Shown: positions 1-8,638, counted from the first letter of the stretch. The stretch: 64,000 bases of DNA from an uncultured Lachnospiraceae bacterium (GCA_910579325.1 CAJTTU010000006.1:9768-73767), one strand, 5' to 3'. The notes: a model not told the origin generated them from the letters alone. Numbers and translations: made by a program.

Positions 1-257
1 ATGCTGACGGAGCCTCCCGCAATCACCTGCTGCCCTTCCCGCATCTGAAACCGCAGGCCCTTCCGGTTTCCGGCAAACATCACCGCAGACAGCACGCCCG
101 AACTATCCTTCAGCGTAAAATAAATATGGCCGGAGCTATGGTATTTGCAATTAGACACTTCGCCCTTAACATAAATATTCCGCAGAGCAAAGTCCTGGGT
201 AAACATGTTTTTGATATAACCGTTGACCTGGCCTACCGTGTATACGCTGCCCGCCAT
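1..257 (-). CDS. xseA: Exodeoxyribonuclease VII large subunit, N-terminal part
   Basis: The reading frame starts at an ATG three bases after the nusB stop and runs off the left edge, leaving 85 codons. The start MAGSVYTVGQVNGYIKN and the following stretch with HSSGHIYFTLKD are typical of the XseA N-terminal OB-fold that binds single-stranded DNA. The enzyme (XseA plus small subunit XseB) degrades single-stranded DNA to oligonucleotides in the cytoplasm. The catalytic region is outside the window. Order Asp23-nusB-xseA is common in Clostridia and supports the call; the tight spacing implies cotranscription with nusB. Confidence 0.9.
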   Translation of the reverse strand, partial: MAGSVYTVGQVNGYIKNMFTQDFALRNIYVKGEVSNCKYHSSGHIYFTLKDSSGVLSAVMFAGNRKGLRFQMREGQQVIAGGSVS

Positions 258-260
258 ACC

Positions 261-668
261 CTACGCCCTTCTTCTCACCAGCTTGCCAAGCACGCCGTTG
301 ATAAAGGAAGGAGAGTCGTCGCCGCCAAATTTCTTCGCCAGCTCCACCGCCTCATTGATGGCCACCTTCTCAGGGACGGCGTCGTCATGGAGAATCTCGT
401 ACAGCGCCAGACGAATAATCGTCAAATCCACCTTGCCCATTCGCCTGGTCTTCCAGCCCTCGGCCACATCGTTGATCTGGCCGTCCAGCTCCTCCACCCG
501 GGCGTAAATCTGCCCGGCCCTGGTTCCAAGCTCCTCTTTCGCCTCCTCCGGCATATCCTCGAACTCCACCAGGTACAGTTTTACCTGGCCGCCCAGATCT
601 TCCTCATTATAAAATTCCTTTAAGAACAACAGCCGGAAGGTGTGTTCCCGCATTTCTCTTCTGGTCAT
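261..668 (-). CDS. nusB: Transcription antitermination factor NusB
   Basis: The 135-residue all-helical protein matches NusB in length and in the conserved blocks VNEAVELAK-like (here INEAVELAKKFGGDD) and FINGVLGKL near the C-terminus. NusB pairs with NusE (ribosomal protein S10) on boxA RNA to help antitermination of rRNA transcription. An upstream GTG at 683 is in frame, but the ATG at 668 (MTRREMREH) fits the family start and has a GGTGAG about 10 bases upstream. It sits between the Asp23-family gene and xseA, as in related genomes. Confidence 0.93.
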   Translation of the reverse strand: MTRREMREHTFRLLFLKEFYNEEDLGGQVKLYLVEFEDMPEEAKEELGTRAGQIYARVEELDGQINDVAEGWKTRRMGKVDLTIIRLALYEILHDDAVPEKVAINEAVELAKKFGGDDSPSFINGVLGKLVRRRA

Positions 669-818
669 ATTATTTATTCTCACCCATCATTTACAAAAAT
701 AAAAGATGCCAGTACGCCTGACACCCCCTTAAAATGCTGCATTTGGTTGTCATGGTCCGTAAAACGCCGTCCGCCGGCGTACACAGGCGCCAAAATGCCG
801 GCGCTCCCGCCTGCAAAA

Positions 819-1205
819 TCACTGATCCTGAAAATCCACTCCGGCAATCCGGATATTCACATCGATCACTTTCAGGCCCGTCATATTCTCAATGGCGTTC
901 TTCACCCGGTCCTGAACGGCCTCGGCCACCTTGGGAATGCTGCACCCATACTTTAACTGCAGCGACAGGTCCACGGAAACAGACGTATCCATCACCGCCA
1001 CCTTTACCCCTTTGGAAAGGTTTTTCATGCCCAGCTTTCCCACCAGCTCATTCGTAATATTCCCGGCCATGGACGCCACGCCATCCACCTCCGTCGCCGC
1101 AAGCCCGGCGATAATCGCCACCACCTCGTCGGCGATTTCTACGGAACCTACCTGCCCCGTCTCATGTATCATATGTGTGCTTCTGTTTTCAAACTCATTC
1201 GACAC
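819..1205 (-). CDS. Asp23/Gls24 family envelope stress response protein
   Basis: This 128-residue protein has the Asp23/Gls24 signature: GSVEIADEVVAIIAGLAATEVDGVASM near the start and DLSLQLKYGCSIPKVAEAVQDRVKNAIENMTGL in the second half. Members are small cytoplasmic proteins, in Staphylococcus anchored under the membrane by AmaP; their exact job is unclear. I place the start at the GTG at 1205 because a perfect AGGAGG lies 8 bases upstream (1214-1219); the longer GTG at 1223 has none. It is the first gene of the nusB-xseA unit and follows a good promoter at 1389-1416. Confidence 0.88.
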   Translation of the reverse strand: MSNEFENRSTHMIHETGQVGSVEIADEVVAIIAGLAATEVDGVASMAGNITNELVGKLGMKNLSKGVKVAVMDTSVSVDLSLQLKYGCSIPKVAEAVQDRVKNAIENMTGLKVIDVNIRIAGVDFQDQ

Positions 1206-1388
1206 TGCGCATTCCTCCTGCACTCAAAATCTAACCGATTCTTAATAAGATGATAAAATCAACTATGGCAATCAGCAAATATTCCAGTCGTTTTATACCA
1301 TACGGACTTCTCTCTGCTTTGCTATACTCAAGAGCATCCCTTCATTCATGCCTCTAACGAGGCGGGCGGACTTCGTCCGTTAGGGTAT

Positions 1389-1416
1389 ATTATAACAGAC
1401 TATGAGGAAAATGCAA
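1389..1416 (-). promoter_or_regulatory. Sigma-A promoter of the Asp23-nusB-xseA operon
   Basis: On the minus strand TTGCAT (1411-1416) and a perfect TATAAT (1389-1394) are separated by 16 bases. The leader to the Asp23 start is about 180 nt and contains a CGGAC-TTC-GTCCG hairpin around 1368-1381. Confidence 0.65.
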
Positions 1417-1457
1417 AGAAAAAGTTTCTATTCTTCTCCCTGCCCTTTGCGGTTTTC

Positions 1458-2165
1458 CTATTCCTCATTCCACCTGACCCGGGCATGATGCCCCTTTTGC
1501 ATGGAGAAATTCAGCCGGTCAACGGAAACGATCACCTGGTTGGAAAGCAGTTCGGCCCGGAGCATCCTCTCGCCGTACACATCTTTGGGAATATCCAGCA
1601 GATGGCAGTAAATCGTAATATAGTTGGTAGCCGCCACGTCGATGGTCATCTGATCCAGGTTGCGGCAGATATAGAGTGTATACGTATCCTTCATCCCCTC
1701 ATATACGGCAATCAACCCGTCCTTAAGAGTCACATCCGCAATATAGTCCCTTTCCAGAAACTGAATGATCTCGTCATAATATTTTTCATATTCCTTCTCA
1801 TAAGTTTCCGGGTTTTTATGCAGAACGCCGTTGATACAGCAGCTTTCCATAAAACGCCGAAAATTCCCATCCTCATATAAAAGGCGGAAATATAAAAAGT
1901 CGCTGATAAAATACCGGGTCAGATTTTCCGCCTTCTGAAACTGCCGCTCGATCTGCTCCATCAGCTGCGACATCACCAACTGGAACACCGTTGACGCCAG
2001 AATATTTTTATTCTTAAAATAATAGACAATCAGCCCCTGGTTAACACCGGCCAGCTGGCCGATATCCTTAAATGTGGTTTTTTCAAATCCTTTCAAATAA
2101 AACAATTCCTTACAGGCGTCTATAATCTTTGCTTTCGTATCCAGGCCGTTTTCATAATTTGCCAT
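1458..2165 (-). CDS. TetR/AcrR family transcriptional regulator
   Basis: 235 residues from the ATG at 2165. The N-terminal DNA-binding domain is clear: KAKIIDACKELFYLKGFEKT, then TFKDIGQLAGVNQGLIVYYFKNK, the TetR helix-turn-helix. The remainder is a helical ligand domain not assignable to a known inducer. A longer GTG start at 2195 is possible but its GGAAGGG sits too close to serve it. The gene lies just past the terminator of the MttB/BCCT/UroD operon and has the same orientation, so it is the obvious local candidate for binding the palindromes at 8575-8622; that link is inference. Confidence 0.85.
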   Translation of the reverse strand: MANYENGLDTKAKIIDACKELFYLKGFEKTTFKDIGQLAGVNQGLIVYYFKNKNILASTVFQLVMSQLMEQIERQFQKAENLTRYFISDFLYFRLLYEDGNFRRFMESCCINGVLHKNPETYEKEYEKYYDEIIQFLERDYIADVTLKDGLIAVYEGMKDTYTLYICRNLDQMTIDVAATNYITIYCHLLDIPKDVYGERMLRAELLSNQVIVSVDRLNFSMQKGHHARVRWNEE

Positions 2166-2261
2166 TGTTTTCCACCATTTCCTGTTTTTATCCACCCTTC
2201 CATGTCAGCATAACATGGTATTCTAAATTTGTAAACACTGCCGGCAAAAGAAAAAAACAGC

Positions 2262-2308
2262 AAAAAAATGCAGTATATACTGGCAGAATCCCACAGCACA
2301 TACTGCAT
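2262..2308 (-). terminator. Rho-independent terminator after the MttB gene
   Basis: On the minus strand a 9-bp perfect stem (ATGCAGTAT pairing with ATACTGCAT) is followed by seven T. It lies 70-115 nt past the mttB-family stop and before the TetR gene, so it should end the operon there. Confidence 0.65.
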
Positions 2309-2377
2309 ATATCTACAATTCCTTGTCAACAGACACAATTTCATCCCTGAAATTGCACCGGTTTATTCTTACCCACA

Positions 2378-3814
2378 TTACAGCTCGGCTTCCGCCCTTG
2401 CCATAATTCCGTCCAGCTTTTCCACGATTTCCGCTTTCAGCGGATGGGTAACGCCCTTTGCCAGAATCTCCTTCACTCTCTGATTCAGCCCTTCCTCCAC
2501 GCCGGGAACCTCTCCTGTCTGGCGGCTGGTGCGGGGCTTTAGCAGATCGGCCTCCCAGAAATCATGGATATGGTCCAGGGTATGTTCCTCGCTTAAGAAT
2601 ACGCCTCCCGGCCCTACCTCCTGAATCACGTCCTCCGCCAGCGTTTCCTCGGACACCTCCATTCCGCCGGTCAGCACCTTTAAAAAGCCGATAATCTCAT
2701 TGTTAAATACAATATCGGCAAACTTCGCATAAGCGCCGCTTTCATAAGCTCCCAGTGCAAAATTCATATTTGTGCCGGACAACAAAGAGGTGTAAAGCTG
2801 AATGCTTTTGTCAAAGGCTGCGATCTGGTCAAAGGAGCCGCTGTCGGTTCCGCCGAAATTAGAACAGAAAGGCAGGCCCATATAGCGAAAGACATCCGCC
2901 GTAGCCGCATTTGCCACCAGCATCTCCGGGTTAGAATGGGTAATGCTCATCGTACGCATGTCCACATTATCGCTGAACTTGCTGACGATAAAAGGCGTCC
3001 CCGGGTTCACCAGCTGGCTGACCACCAGCCCGGCCAGCGTGTCCGCCATGCCGATGGCCACGCTGCCCGCCATAGTGATGGGGCCGCTTAAGCCAAAGCC
3101 GATTCCCGCGATATATACGGCAGGGGAATTCCTTCTCGCCAGATAAATCAGCTGGGCCATGCCGTCATCCGTATGGGTCAGCGGGTCCATGGGGCATACC
3201 AGGTTCACCATAAAAGGCTTTTTCGCAAGCCGCCCGGCGCTTCCGGCCACCGCCTCAAACATTTCAAACTGATATTCCAGGTTATGTACGCTCTGGGACC
3301 AGTACATCACCGGTTTCCGGGTACAGGGCAGAATGGCGTGCAGCTCTGCGATATCGGCCACGGAAGCTTTTACGTCGGAAGCCGACGTACAGGGGCTGAC
3401 CCAGGAGACATTTTCTAAAGCGTCCATCAGAATCGCAGCGTTGGCAGAATCCGCTTTAACGCTGGCACGGCGTTTCCCGGTTTCCAGATCGTCGATCTGG
3501 GTGATTGTGATGGCAGGCCCAAAATAAACCTTTCCGGGCGCCAGATCCATAGCCGGATTGCCCTCCCTGTCATAAAGGGTTACGACAGAAGGAGCCTTTT
3601 CCACGGCCCATTTTGTCAAAGAAACGGGGATTTTTACCAGTTCCCCTTCTACTACGCCGCCGGCCTTTTGCAGGATTTCCCTGGCCTCGGCATTATGGAT
3701 GATACAGCCGGTATTTTCCAGAATCCGGTATGCGGATTCCGCCACTTTGGCACATTCTTCCTGGTTTAAAGTCTGATAAAAAGCAGGGTGTTTTGTTTGC
3801 ATTGTTTCGTTCAT
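2378..3814 (-). CDS. MttB superfamily methyltransferase, non-pyrrolysine type
   Basis: 478 residues, full length for the trimethylamine methyltransferase (MttB) superfamily, with no in-frame amber codon. The family TIM-barrel is visible; the segment GGTDSGSFDQIAAFDKS (321-337) aligns with the place where archaeal MttB has pyrrolysine, and ordinary residues stand there. Characterised non-pyrrolysine members (MtgB, MtpB, MtcB) demethylate glycine betaine, proline betaine or carnitine onto a corrinoid protein. A BCCT transporter in the same operon supports a quaternary amine substrate, but the exact one cannot be read from sequence. No cognate corrinoid protein lies in the window. The start has GGAGAACG upstream. 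Confidence 0.85.
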   Translation of the reverse strand: MNETMQTKHPAFYQTLNQEECAKVAESAYRILENTGCIIHNAEAREILQKAGGVVEGELVKIPVSLTKWAVEKAPSVVTLYDREGNPAMDLAPGKVYFGPAITITQIDDLETGKRRASVKADSANAAILMDALENVSWVSPCTSASDVKASVADIAELHAILPCTRKPVMYWSQSVHNLEYQFEMFEAVAGSAGRLAKKPFMVNLVCPMDPLTHTDDGMAQLIYLARRNSPAVYIAGIGFGLSGPITMAGSVAIGMADTLAGLVVSQLVNPGTPFIVSKFSDNVDMRTMSITHSNPEMLVANAATADVFRYMGLPFCSNFGGTDSGSFDQIAAFDKSIQLYTSLLSGTNMNFALGAYESGAYAKFADIVFNNEIIGFLKVLTGGMEVSEETLAEDVIQEVGPGGVFLSEEHTLDHIHDFWEADLLKPRTSRQTGEVPGVEEGLNQRVKEILAKGVTHPLKAEIVEKLDGIMARAEAEL

Positions 3815-3969
3815 TATTCACGTTCTCCTATATCTCATTTTTTGATCAGCCATTCACATTCAACCATCTTTACGCATGGCAATCTTCCTAATTTTATTAC
3901 CGTTGATTTTAATCACGTTTTTTAATCCTTCGCTAATCATTGGTTGCCGCTTTGCCGAAGCATTTTCAT

Positions 3970-5166
3970 TTATACAGCCTGTTTTTTCTCCGAAACAGTC
4001 GTCACAATCTCAATCACCGCCAGTACGCCAAACAACACGGCGGATACCACCCAGGCCTCAGTCACTCTGTCCGTGTGCATCAATCCCATAATCCAGGTGG
4101 CAAAATAGGTACTGAAAAAGGTGCCGATACCGTATACGGCAGTGGTAATCGCCACGGAATCATCGATCCGGGACGGCGGCACCAGCGTAAAGCCATGGGC
4201 ATACATATAGGAAAATACCAGCTTGTAACAGCAGCCGCAGATCGTGGCGATCACAACAGCGCCGAACTTGGAGGGAGAAACCACCATCATCACCAGCGTA
4301 ACGGCCGCAATGATATAAGAAACGGTAATCGTATGCCGTTTCAGTTTACTGTAAATCGCCCCGAAGAACAGGCAGAGAACAAACCCGACGATCTGCTTTA
4401 CGCTGGTAGCCGTGCCGGAAAATGCCGCGTCGCCCAATCCGTTCTCCGCAATATACACGGACACATAATACAAAACCGTCGAGCCGAACAGGATATTGGC
4501 CACCAGCCAGGAGCCTTCCAGCACCCAGAACCGGAAGCCCAGCGCTTCCTTTTCCTTCTTCCCGGACTCGTCTGCCGCCGCAGTTCTCTCACCCGGTTTC
4601 ACGGAAGGCACAAACAGGAAAATAAATACCAGCATGGGAATGGCAGCCCAGTAACATTTAAACGCATTCTGCCACACACCGCTGTTTGCCAGAACGCCTG
4701 CCAGATAGCTGTAAGCGATGCCCACAAAACTCATGGTGGCATTGTAGTAGCCGGTCATCTTCGCCCGTTCGTTTTCATCCTCATAGACATCGGCAATCAG
4801 CGCCACAGCCACCACCTGCTCAAAGCCTGCGCCGATACCCACCAGGGTACGCATAAACGCGATATAATAGGGATTTTCCACAATGGCGCCGAATATGGCC
4901 CCCACGGTGAAAAACAGCGCGCCTGCGATCAGCACCACTTTTTTGTCCAGCTTCCGGCAGAGCCAGCTGGCAAGCAAAGAGGTAAATACGATAATCAGGG
5001 CGGGGCCTGACACAATATAATTTACCAGTCCCATATGGTCTCCGAAATTCTGATAAAAACTGGATATAATCGGAATGATTACCAGGTCATTCATTACGGC
5101 CAGGTTGGTCAGCATCAGCGCGATCAGGCACAGTGTACGTTTGGTTTTTGTCATTTCAACTCTCAT
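3970..5166 (-). CDS. MFS transporter
   Basis: 398 residues with about 12 hydrophobic segments and the central polar loop (KPGERTAAADESGKKEKEA) usual for major facilitator proteins. The first half holds MRTLVGIGAGFEQVVAVALIADVYEDENERAKMTGYYN, which resembles MFS helix 4-5 motifs. It is the third gene of the minus-strand operon, between BCCT and MttB, so it may import a substrate or export a demethylated product. The ATG at 5166 has AGGGGG 6 bases upstream. The substrate is unknown. Confidence 0.85.
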   Translation of the reverse strand: MRVEMTKTKRTLCLIALMLTNLAVMNDLVIIPIISSFYQNFGDHMGLVNYIVSGPALIIVFTSLLASWLCRKLDKKVVLIAGALFFTVGAIFGAIVENPYYIAFMRTLVGIGAGFEQVVAVALIADVYEDENERAKMTGYYNATMSFVGIAYSYLAGVLANSGVWQNAFKCYWAAIPMLVFIFLFVPSVKPGERTAAADESGKKEKEALGFRFWVLEGSWLVANILFGSTVLYYVSVYIAENGLGDAAFSGTATSVKQIVGFVLCLFFGAIYSKLKRHTITVSYIIAAVTLVMMVVSPSKFGAVVIATICGCCYKLVFSYMYAHGFTLVPPSRIDDSVAITTAVYGIGTFFSTYFATWIMGLMHTDRVTEAWVVSAVLFGVLAVIEIVTTVSEKKQAV

Positions 5167-5291
5167 TTTGTTCCCCCTTAGAAATTATTTAATTTATAAA
5201 GCTTTTTTGTTTTCGTACTTCATTATTTCTGGCAGTGTTCAGCCTGTCAGTATTCCTGACAGTGGTGATCCGGCCTCCCTTTGGACGATTC

Positions 5292-6977
5292 TTACTCCGG
5301 TACATTTCTGTTTTCTCTGTCCTCCCGGAAATGACCAGCGCCAGAACCTCTGTCCCCTCGGCTCCTCCCTTTTCTGAACTGTCCGTTCTCCTCCCAGAAA
5401 TTACTGTGGATCACCGGCCTGCCCGCATGGTCGTAATTGTCCCGATGCCTGTCAAACCGGCCGGGGTCTCGGATTACCTTTATAAAGGCAGCTAGGAACA
5501 GAATCATCAGAAAAGCAGAGAGAAATCCGCCCAAATCGGCCAGCATTTTCATCCCGTCTATGCCAAAGGCCTGCAGCATAACCAGGCAGAGGCCGCCGAT
5601 GGTAGCGCCCCAGAAAATTTTCAGCGACACCGGGGATTCCGTGTCATCCTCCTCCAGTCCGTCGGTACAAAGGCTCGACATGGCGTGGATATTGGAATCC
5701 GCCGAGGTCACGTAGGAGATAAAGGCAGTCAAAAGAAACAGCGGTATAATCAGGATGGCCGCCGGCAGATGCTCCAGCATGGCATAGGCGGCAGCGGCGG
5801 TTCCGCTTGCTTCCATAGCGGCATTGATGCCAAAGCCCTGCAGTTCAAAATTGATGGAGGTTCCGGAAAACAACGCCATCCAGACCACGCTGAACAGGGC
5901 GGGTATCACGAAGATGGCGTTCAGCGTCTCCCGCACTGTATACCCTCTCGAAATCTTCCCTAAGAAAACCGCCGAAATCGGCATCCAGGTCAGCCAGGTA
6001 CACCAGTAAAACTGGGGCCACCACAACGACCAGCCGTCCCCTTCGGAGGTGGAAGTCCACAGGCTCAGCTTGAAGAAATCACTGAGATAGGCGCCGAAGC
6101 TTTCCACGCACAAATTCAGGATATAGGCCGTGGGGCCCGCCAGGAAAACCACCAGCCCAAGCACCAGATAAAAGTAAGAGTTCAGCGTGGACAGGTGTTT
6201 GATTCCCCGCTTTAAGCCGCTGGAGGCCGACAGGATATAGCAGAGGATAATCACCGCCCCGCAGACAGACCAGCTGCCTGCGTTCACCTGCACCGCTCCC
6301 CCGGTAAACCGGGACACGCCCTCCACAATCAGCAGCACGCCGCTTCCCAGAGAGGAAGCCATACCCATGCACAGGCAGAACAGGCAGATACAATCGATTA
6401 CCCTTTTCCATCTGACCGTCACCCGGTCTCCCAGAAGGGGATGGAGCATGGAGCCTATGGAAAAGTCCTTGCGCATATTATAGAATACAAAGGCGAACAG
6501 CAGCGCCGGAAACGCATAGATGGCCATCGGCGTAAAAGTCCATTCCAGCATAATGGTCTCCATGGCCCAGAGAATGGCTTCCCCCGACATGGGGCCGGCG
6601 GCGATATTGGCCGGCGGGTGATGGATGTGGCTCATCGGCTCGGCACAGGCCCACAGCATCAATCCGGCGCCCATTATCGTACACAGCACAATCCACACAT
6701 AGCTGGTATAGCCGATGATGGGCTTCGCCTTTGCGCCGCCAAACCTGATCCGCCCCATCGGGGACAGATAAACCACGATGACCAGAATCAGGCTGGCCAG
6801 AGAAATCGAGTTAAACATCCAGGCGAAATTCTTAAGAATCCAGCCAATCAGCCGGTTCATGGATGAGACGAACACCTCGTAATTCGTCAGGTTTAAAACC
6901 AGAACGGCAATCACCACAATCCACGGCGGCAGCAATACCTGCCAGCGTATCCTTTTCTTCTTCCTCTCATTCCCCAT
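5292..6977 (-). CDS. BCCT family betaine/carnitine/choline transporter
   Basis: 561 residues with 12 membrane segments. The BCCT signature is seen as GAGLMLWACAEPMSHI (103-118) and the Trp-rich box FYWCTWLTWMPISAVFLG in the middle, both part of the trimethylammonium binding path in BetP and CaiT. Family members import glycine betaine, choline, carnitine or butyrobetaine. The C-terminal tail after about residue 500 is unusually charged and Arg-rich (DRHRDNYDH... RGSGAGHFRED). Cotranscription with MttB and a UroD-like methyltransferase suggests uptake for catabolism rather than osmoprotection. A 200-base repeat-filled gap separates it from the upstream gene. Confidence 0.9.
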   Translation of the reverse strand: MGNERKKKRIRWQVLLPPWIVVIAVLVLNLTNYEVFVSSMNRLIGWILKNFAWMFNSISLASLILVIVVYLSPMGRIRFGGAKAKPIIGYTSYVWIVLCTIMGAGLMLWACAEPMSHIHHPPANIAAGPMSGEAILWAMETIMLEWTFTPMAIYAFPALLFAFVFYNMRKDFSIGSMLHPLLGDRVTVRWKRVIDCICLFCLCMGMASSLGSGVLLIVEGVSRFTGGAVQVNAGSWSVCGAVIILCYILSASSGLKRGIKHLSTLNSYFYLVLGLVVFLAGPTAYILNLCVESFGAYLSDFFKLSLWTSTSEGDGWSLWWPQFYWCTWLTWMPISAVFLGKISRGYTVRETLNAIFVIPALFSVVWMALFSGTSINFELQGFGINAAMEASGTAAAAYAMLEHLPAAILIIPLFLLTAFISYVTSADSNIHAMSSLCTDGLEEDDTESPVSLKIFWGATIGGLCLVMLQAFGIDGMKMLADLGGFLSAFLMILFLAAFIKVIRDPGRFDRHRDNYDHAGRPVIHSNFWEENGQFRKGRSRGDRGSGAGHFREDRENRNVPE

Positions 6978-7178
6978 ACACGCTCACGCTCCCCGTACTT
7001 CGTTACGCTTTCCTTATCACATCACGTTCTCTTTGCTCCGTTGCATTTTTCTTATTCCACTATGCTGTCTTTATTCCGTTGCGTTCTCCTTGTTCCGTTA
7101 CGTCCGCTTTTTTCCGCCACGCTATCCCTGTTCCCTTACATTCTCCTTATCCGTCATGCCCTCTGACAAAAGTGTGCT
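6978..7178 (-). repeat. Degenerate ~20-bp tandem repeat between UroD-like gene and BCCT gene
   Basis: The gap is filled with about nine imperfect units. On the transcribed strand a unit resembles AACGTAACGGAATAAGGAG; clear units include AACGGAACAAGGAG and AACGCAACGGAATAAAGA. Each unit ends in an AAGGAG-like element. No reading frame stays open through it. Confidence 0.6.
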
Positions 7179-8267
7179 TCATTCTGCCAGCCGCTGTCTG
7201 GAATAACGGTACACCTCGTCGGTAAATGTTTTGCTCAGCGCGGACGGGTCGGAATAATAGTTATCCATCAGGAACGGATGGCCGTAACCGATCATCTTAT
7301 CCACATAGGCTCTGGCCGCCTGAATCTGTTCCTCATCGGACGCCCCCTCGGCGGGCACTTCCGGCGATACGTGGAAGATCAGCCTGTCGCCGTACTGGGG
7401 AATGGCCGTATCGAAATCGATCAGCATCTGGCATTCCAGCATCTCAAAACCAGCTTCTATGTACAGCGGAATCAGGGTATCCACCTTGCCGCAGCTGTGG
7501 CACTCGGCGATCATCCCTTTGGAGTGGATGAAATCCGTCACCTTCTTCATGTAAGGAACTACCATCTCCCGCAGGGTATCCGGTGAAAAGAAAATGCCTC
7601 TCTGATGCCCCCAGTCGTCATGGAGGCAGACAGCGTCGATATTCTCAGCGCCGAACACCTCCAGGTATTTTTCGATCAGCATAATATACAAATCTGCCAG
7701 CTTATCATACAGTTCTTTAATCGCATCCTGCTGATCTTCATCAATCATGGCGACGGCAGCTTCTTCAAAATCCATAAAAGAAATCAGCCTTTCATAAAAA
7801 CCTGTGCAAATTACAATCTCCCACAGATCTTTCTTGCGCATAAAACTGTCTGCGTTTTTCTTCGCTGTCTCCCAATCCCAGGAATCAATATATTCTTTTG
7901 TGGGGAATTTCACTTTGTCCTTCCATTCATTGGCATCGGACAGCAGCGGATTTCCCGGGCGCACGGTGGAGCCTCCCACCTGGGGTACATACTCCCAGTC
8001 GATGCCGAACATATCCAATCCGCCCAGTTCTTCCGGGGGCAGCTTGTAGTCGGACACATTACCTTTTGCCGGATTATCCGGCACACAGCGGGGGAACAGA
8101 TACCCCAGGTCAAAGGTGGAAGGCAGCCATACCGGCTCGCCCTTTAAAGAACGCAGGATATTTTCCTTCGGCGTAATCGGCGTATCATAATCCGTCATCT
8201 CACAGCCAAACACACACCTGCTTCTTCCGGTTTCCATCTCGGATTCATGAAATTCATATTTTGCCAT
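7179..8267 (-). CDS. UroD-like (MtaA/CmuA-type) methyltransferase
   Basis: 362 residues of the uroporphyrinogen decarboxylase superfamily. It lacks the RQAGR motif of true HemE, but has HDDWG (216-220) and ECHSCGK with His257 and Cys259 followed by Cys279, matching the His-X-Cys...Cys zinc site of corrinoid methyltransferases such as MtaA. These move methyl groups between a corrinoid protein and coenzyme M, tetrahydrofolate or a substrate. It is first in the operon with BCCT, MFS and MttB-like genes, so a role in methyl transfer from a quaternary amine is likely. AGGAGG lies 8 bases before the ATG. Confidence 0.82.
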   Translation of the reverse strand: MAKYEFHESEMETGRSRCVFGCEMTDYDTPITPKENILRSLKGEPVWLPSTFDLGYLFPRCVPDNPAKGNVSDYKLPPEELGGLDMFGIDWEYVPQVGGSTVRPGNPLLSDANEWKDKVKFPTKEYIDSWDWETAKKNADSFMRKKDLWEIVICTGFYERLISFMDFEEAAVAMIDEDQQDAIKELYDKLADLYIMLIEKYLEVFGAENIDAVCLHDDWGHQRGIFFSPDTLREMVVPYMKKVTDFIHSKGMIAECHSCGKVDTLIPLYIEAGFEMLECQMLIDFDTAIPQYGDRLIFHVSPEVPAEGASDEEQIQAARAYVDKMIGYGHPFLMDNYYSDPSALSKTFTDEVYRYSRQRLAE

Positions 8268-8280
8268 AAAATCTTCCTCC

Positions 8281-8425
8281 TGATTCAGTTCCGCAACTCC
8301 CCTCCCGGGGCTTCGCTACGAGCACTTAGGGTCTGTTCTTTAGACCCTAAGTGCGATGCATACAAAATAGTTAGCGGGTGTCTTTTAGCCGCTTACTATT
8401 TTGTAGTCCGGTTCGTTGCTGTTTT
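8281..8425 (-). promoter_or_regulatory. Structured 5' leader with two strong hairpins and a repeat element
   Basis: Two hairpins lie in the leader of the UroD-like gene: CACTTAGGGTCT/AGACCCTAAGTG (12 bp, 8324-8354) and CAAAATAGTTAGCGG with its near-perfect partner (8363-8403, one mismatch). Boxes shared with other leaders flank them (8287-8298 and 8410-8422). Neither hairpin has a T run on the minus strand. No cobalamin riboswitch core was recognised. Confidence 0.6.
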
Positions 8426-8574
8426 TTTCATAGCTCATTTGACACTACCCCTAGTGCTCCATTAAGAACGTGCTGATTATGGCGGATACCGGAAAAATCA
8501 TATCGCTCCCAAGTATCGGATTACACAAAATGCACTGTCATAATCTTGTTATCCTGGTTTCTTCGGGATTTTTT

Positions 8575-8638
8575 TACATAATATTATGTATACTTAAGTT
8601 TATATATACATAATATTATACATAAATAAATTTGTCAA
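8575..8638 (-). promoter_or_regulatory. Promoter with twin palindromic operators for the methyltransferase operon
   Basis: A minus-strand promoter TTGACA (8633-8638), 17 bases, TATTAT (8610-8615) is visible. Two operators overlap or follow it: TACATAATATTATGTA (8575-8590, perfect 16-bp palindrome) and TACATAATATTATACA (8607-8622, 14 of 16 identical), 32 bp apart start to start. The second covers the -10 box, so repression is the simplest reading. Confidence 0.7.

Noticed and set aside
2378..3814. Possible pyrrolysine-containing trimethylamine methyltransferase
   Set aside because: The frame is complete without an in-frame TAG and the pyrrolysine position is occupied by ordinary residues.
3940..5010. 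Open frame of 356 codons on the plus strand
   Set aside because: It is antisense to the MFS transporter gene, is rich in His, Arg and Gln in a codon-shadow pattern and has no family likeness.
6978..7178. CRISPR array
   Set aside because: Units are about 20 bp, degenerate and without unique spacers, and no cas genes are present.
7179..8267. Uroporphyrinogen decarboxylase (HemE) for haem synthesis
   Set aside because: The RQAGR substrate motif is missing in this and in the two other UroD-like proteins, and the context is methyl transfer.
8268..8603. Cobalamin riboswitch in the leader of the methyltransferase operon
   Set aside because: I could not find the conserved core or a GCCACTG-like B12 box; only simple hairpins are visible. 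A covariance search would settle it.
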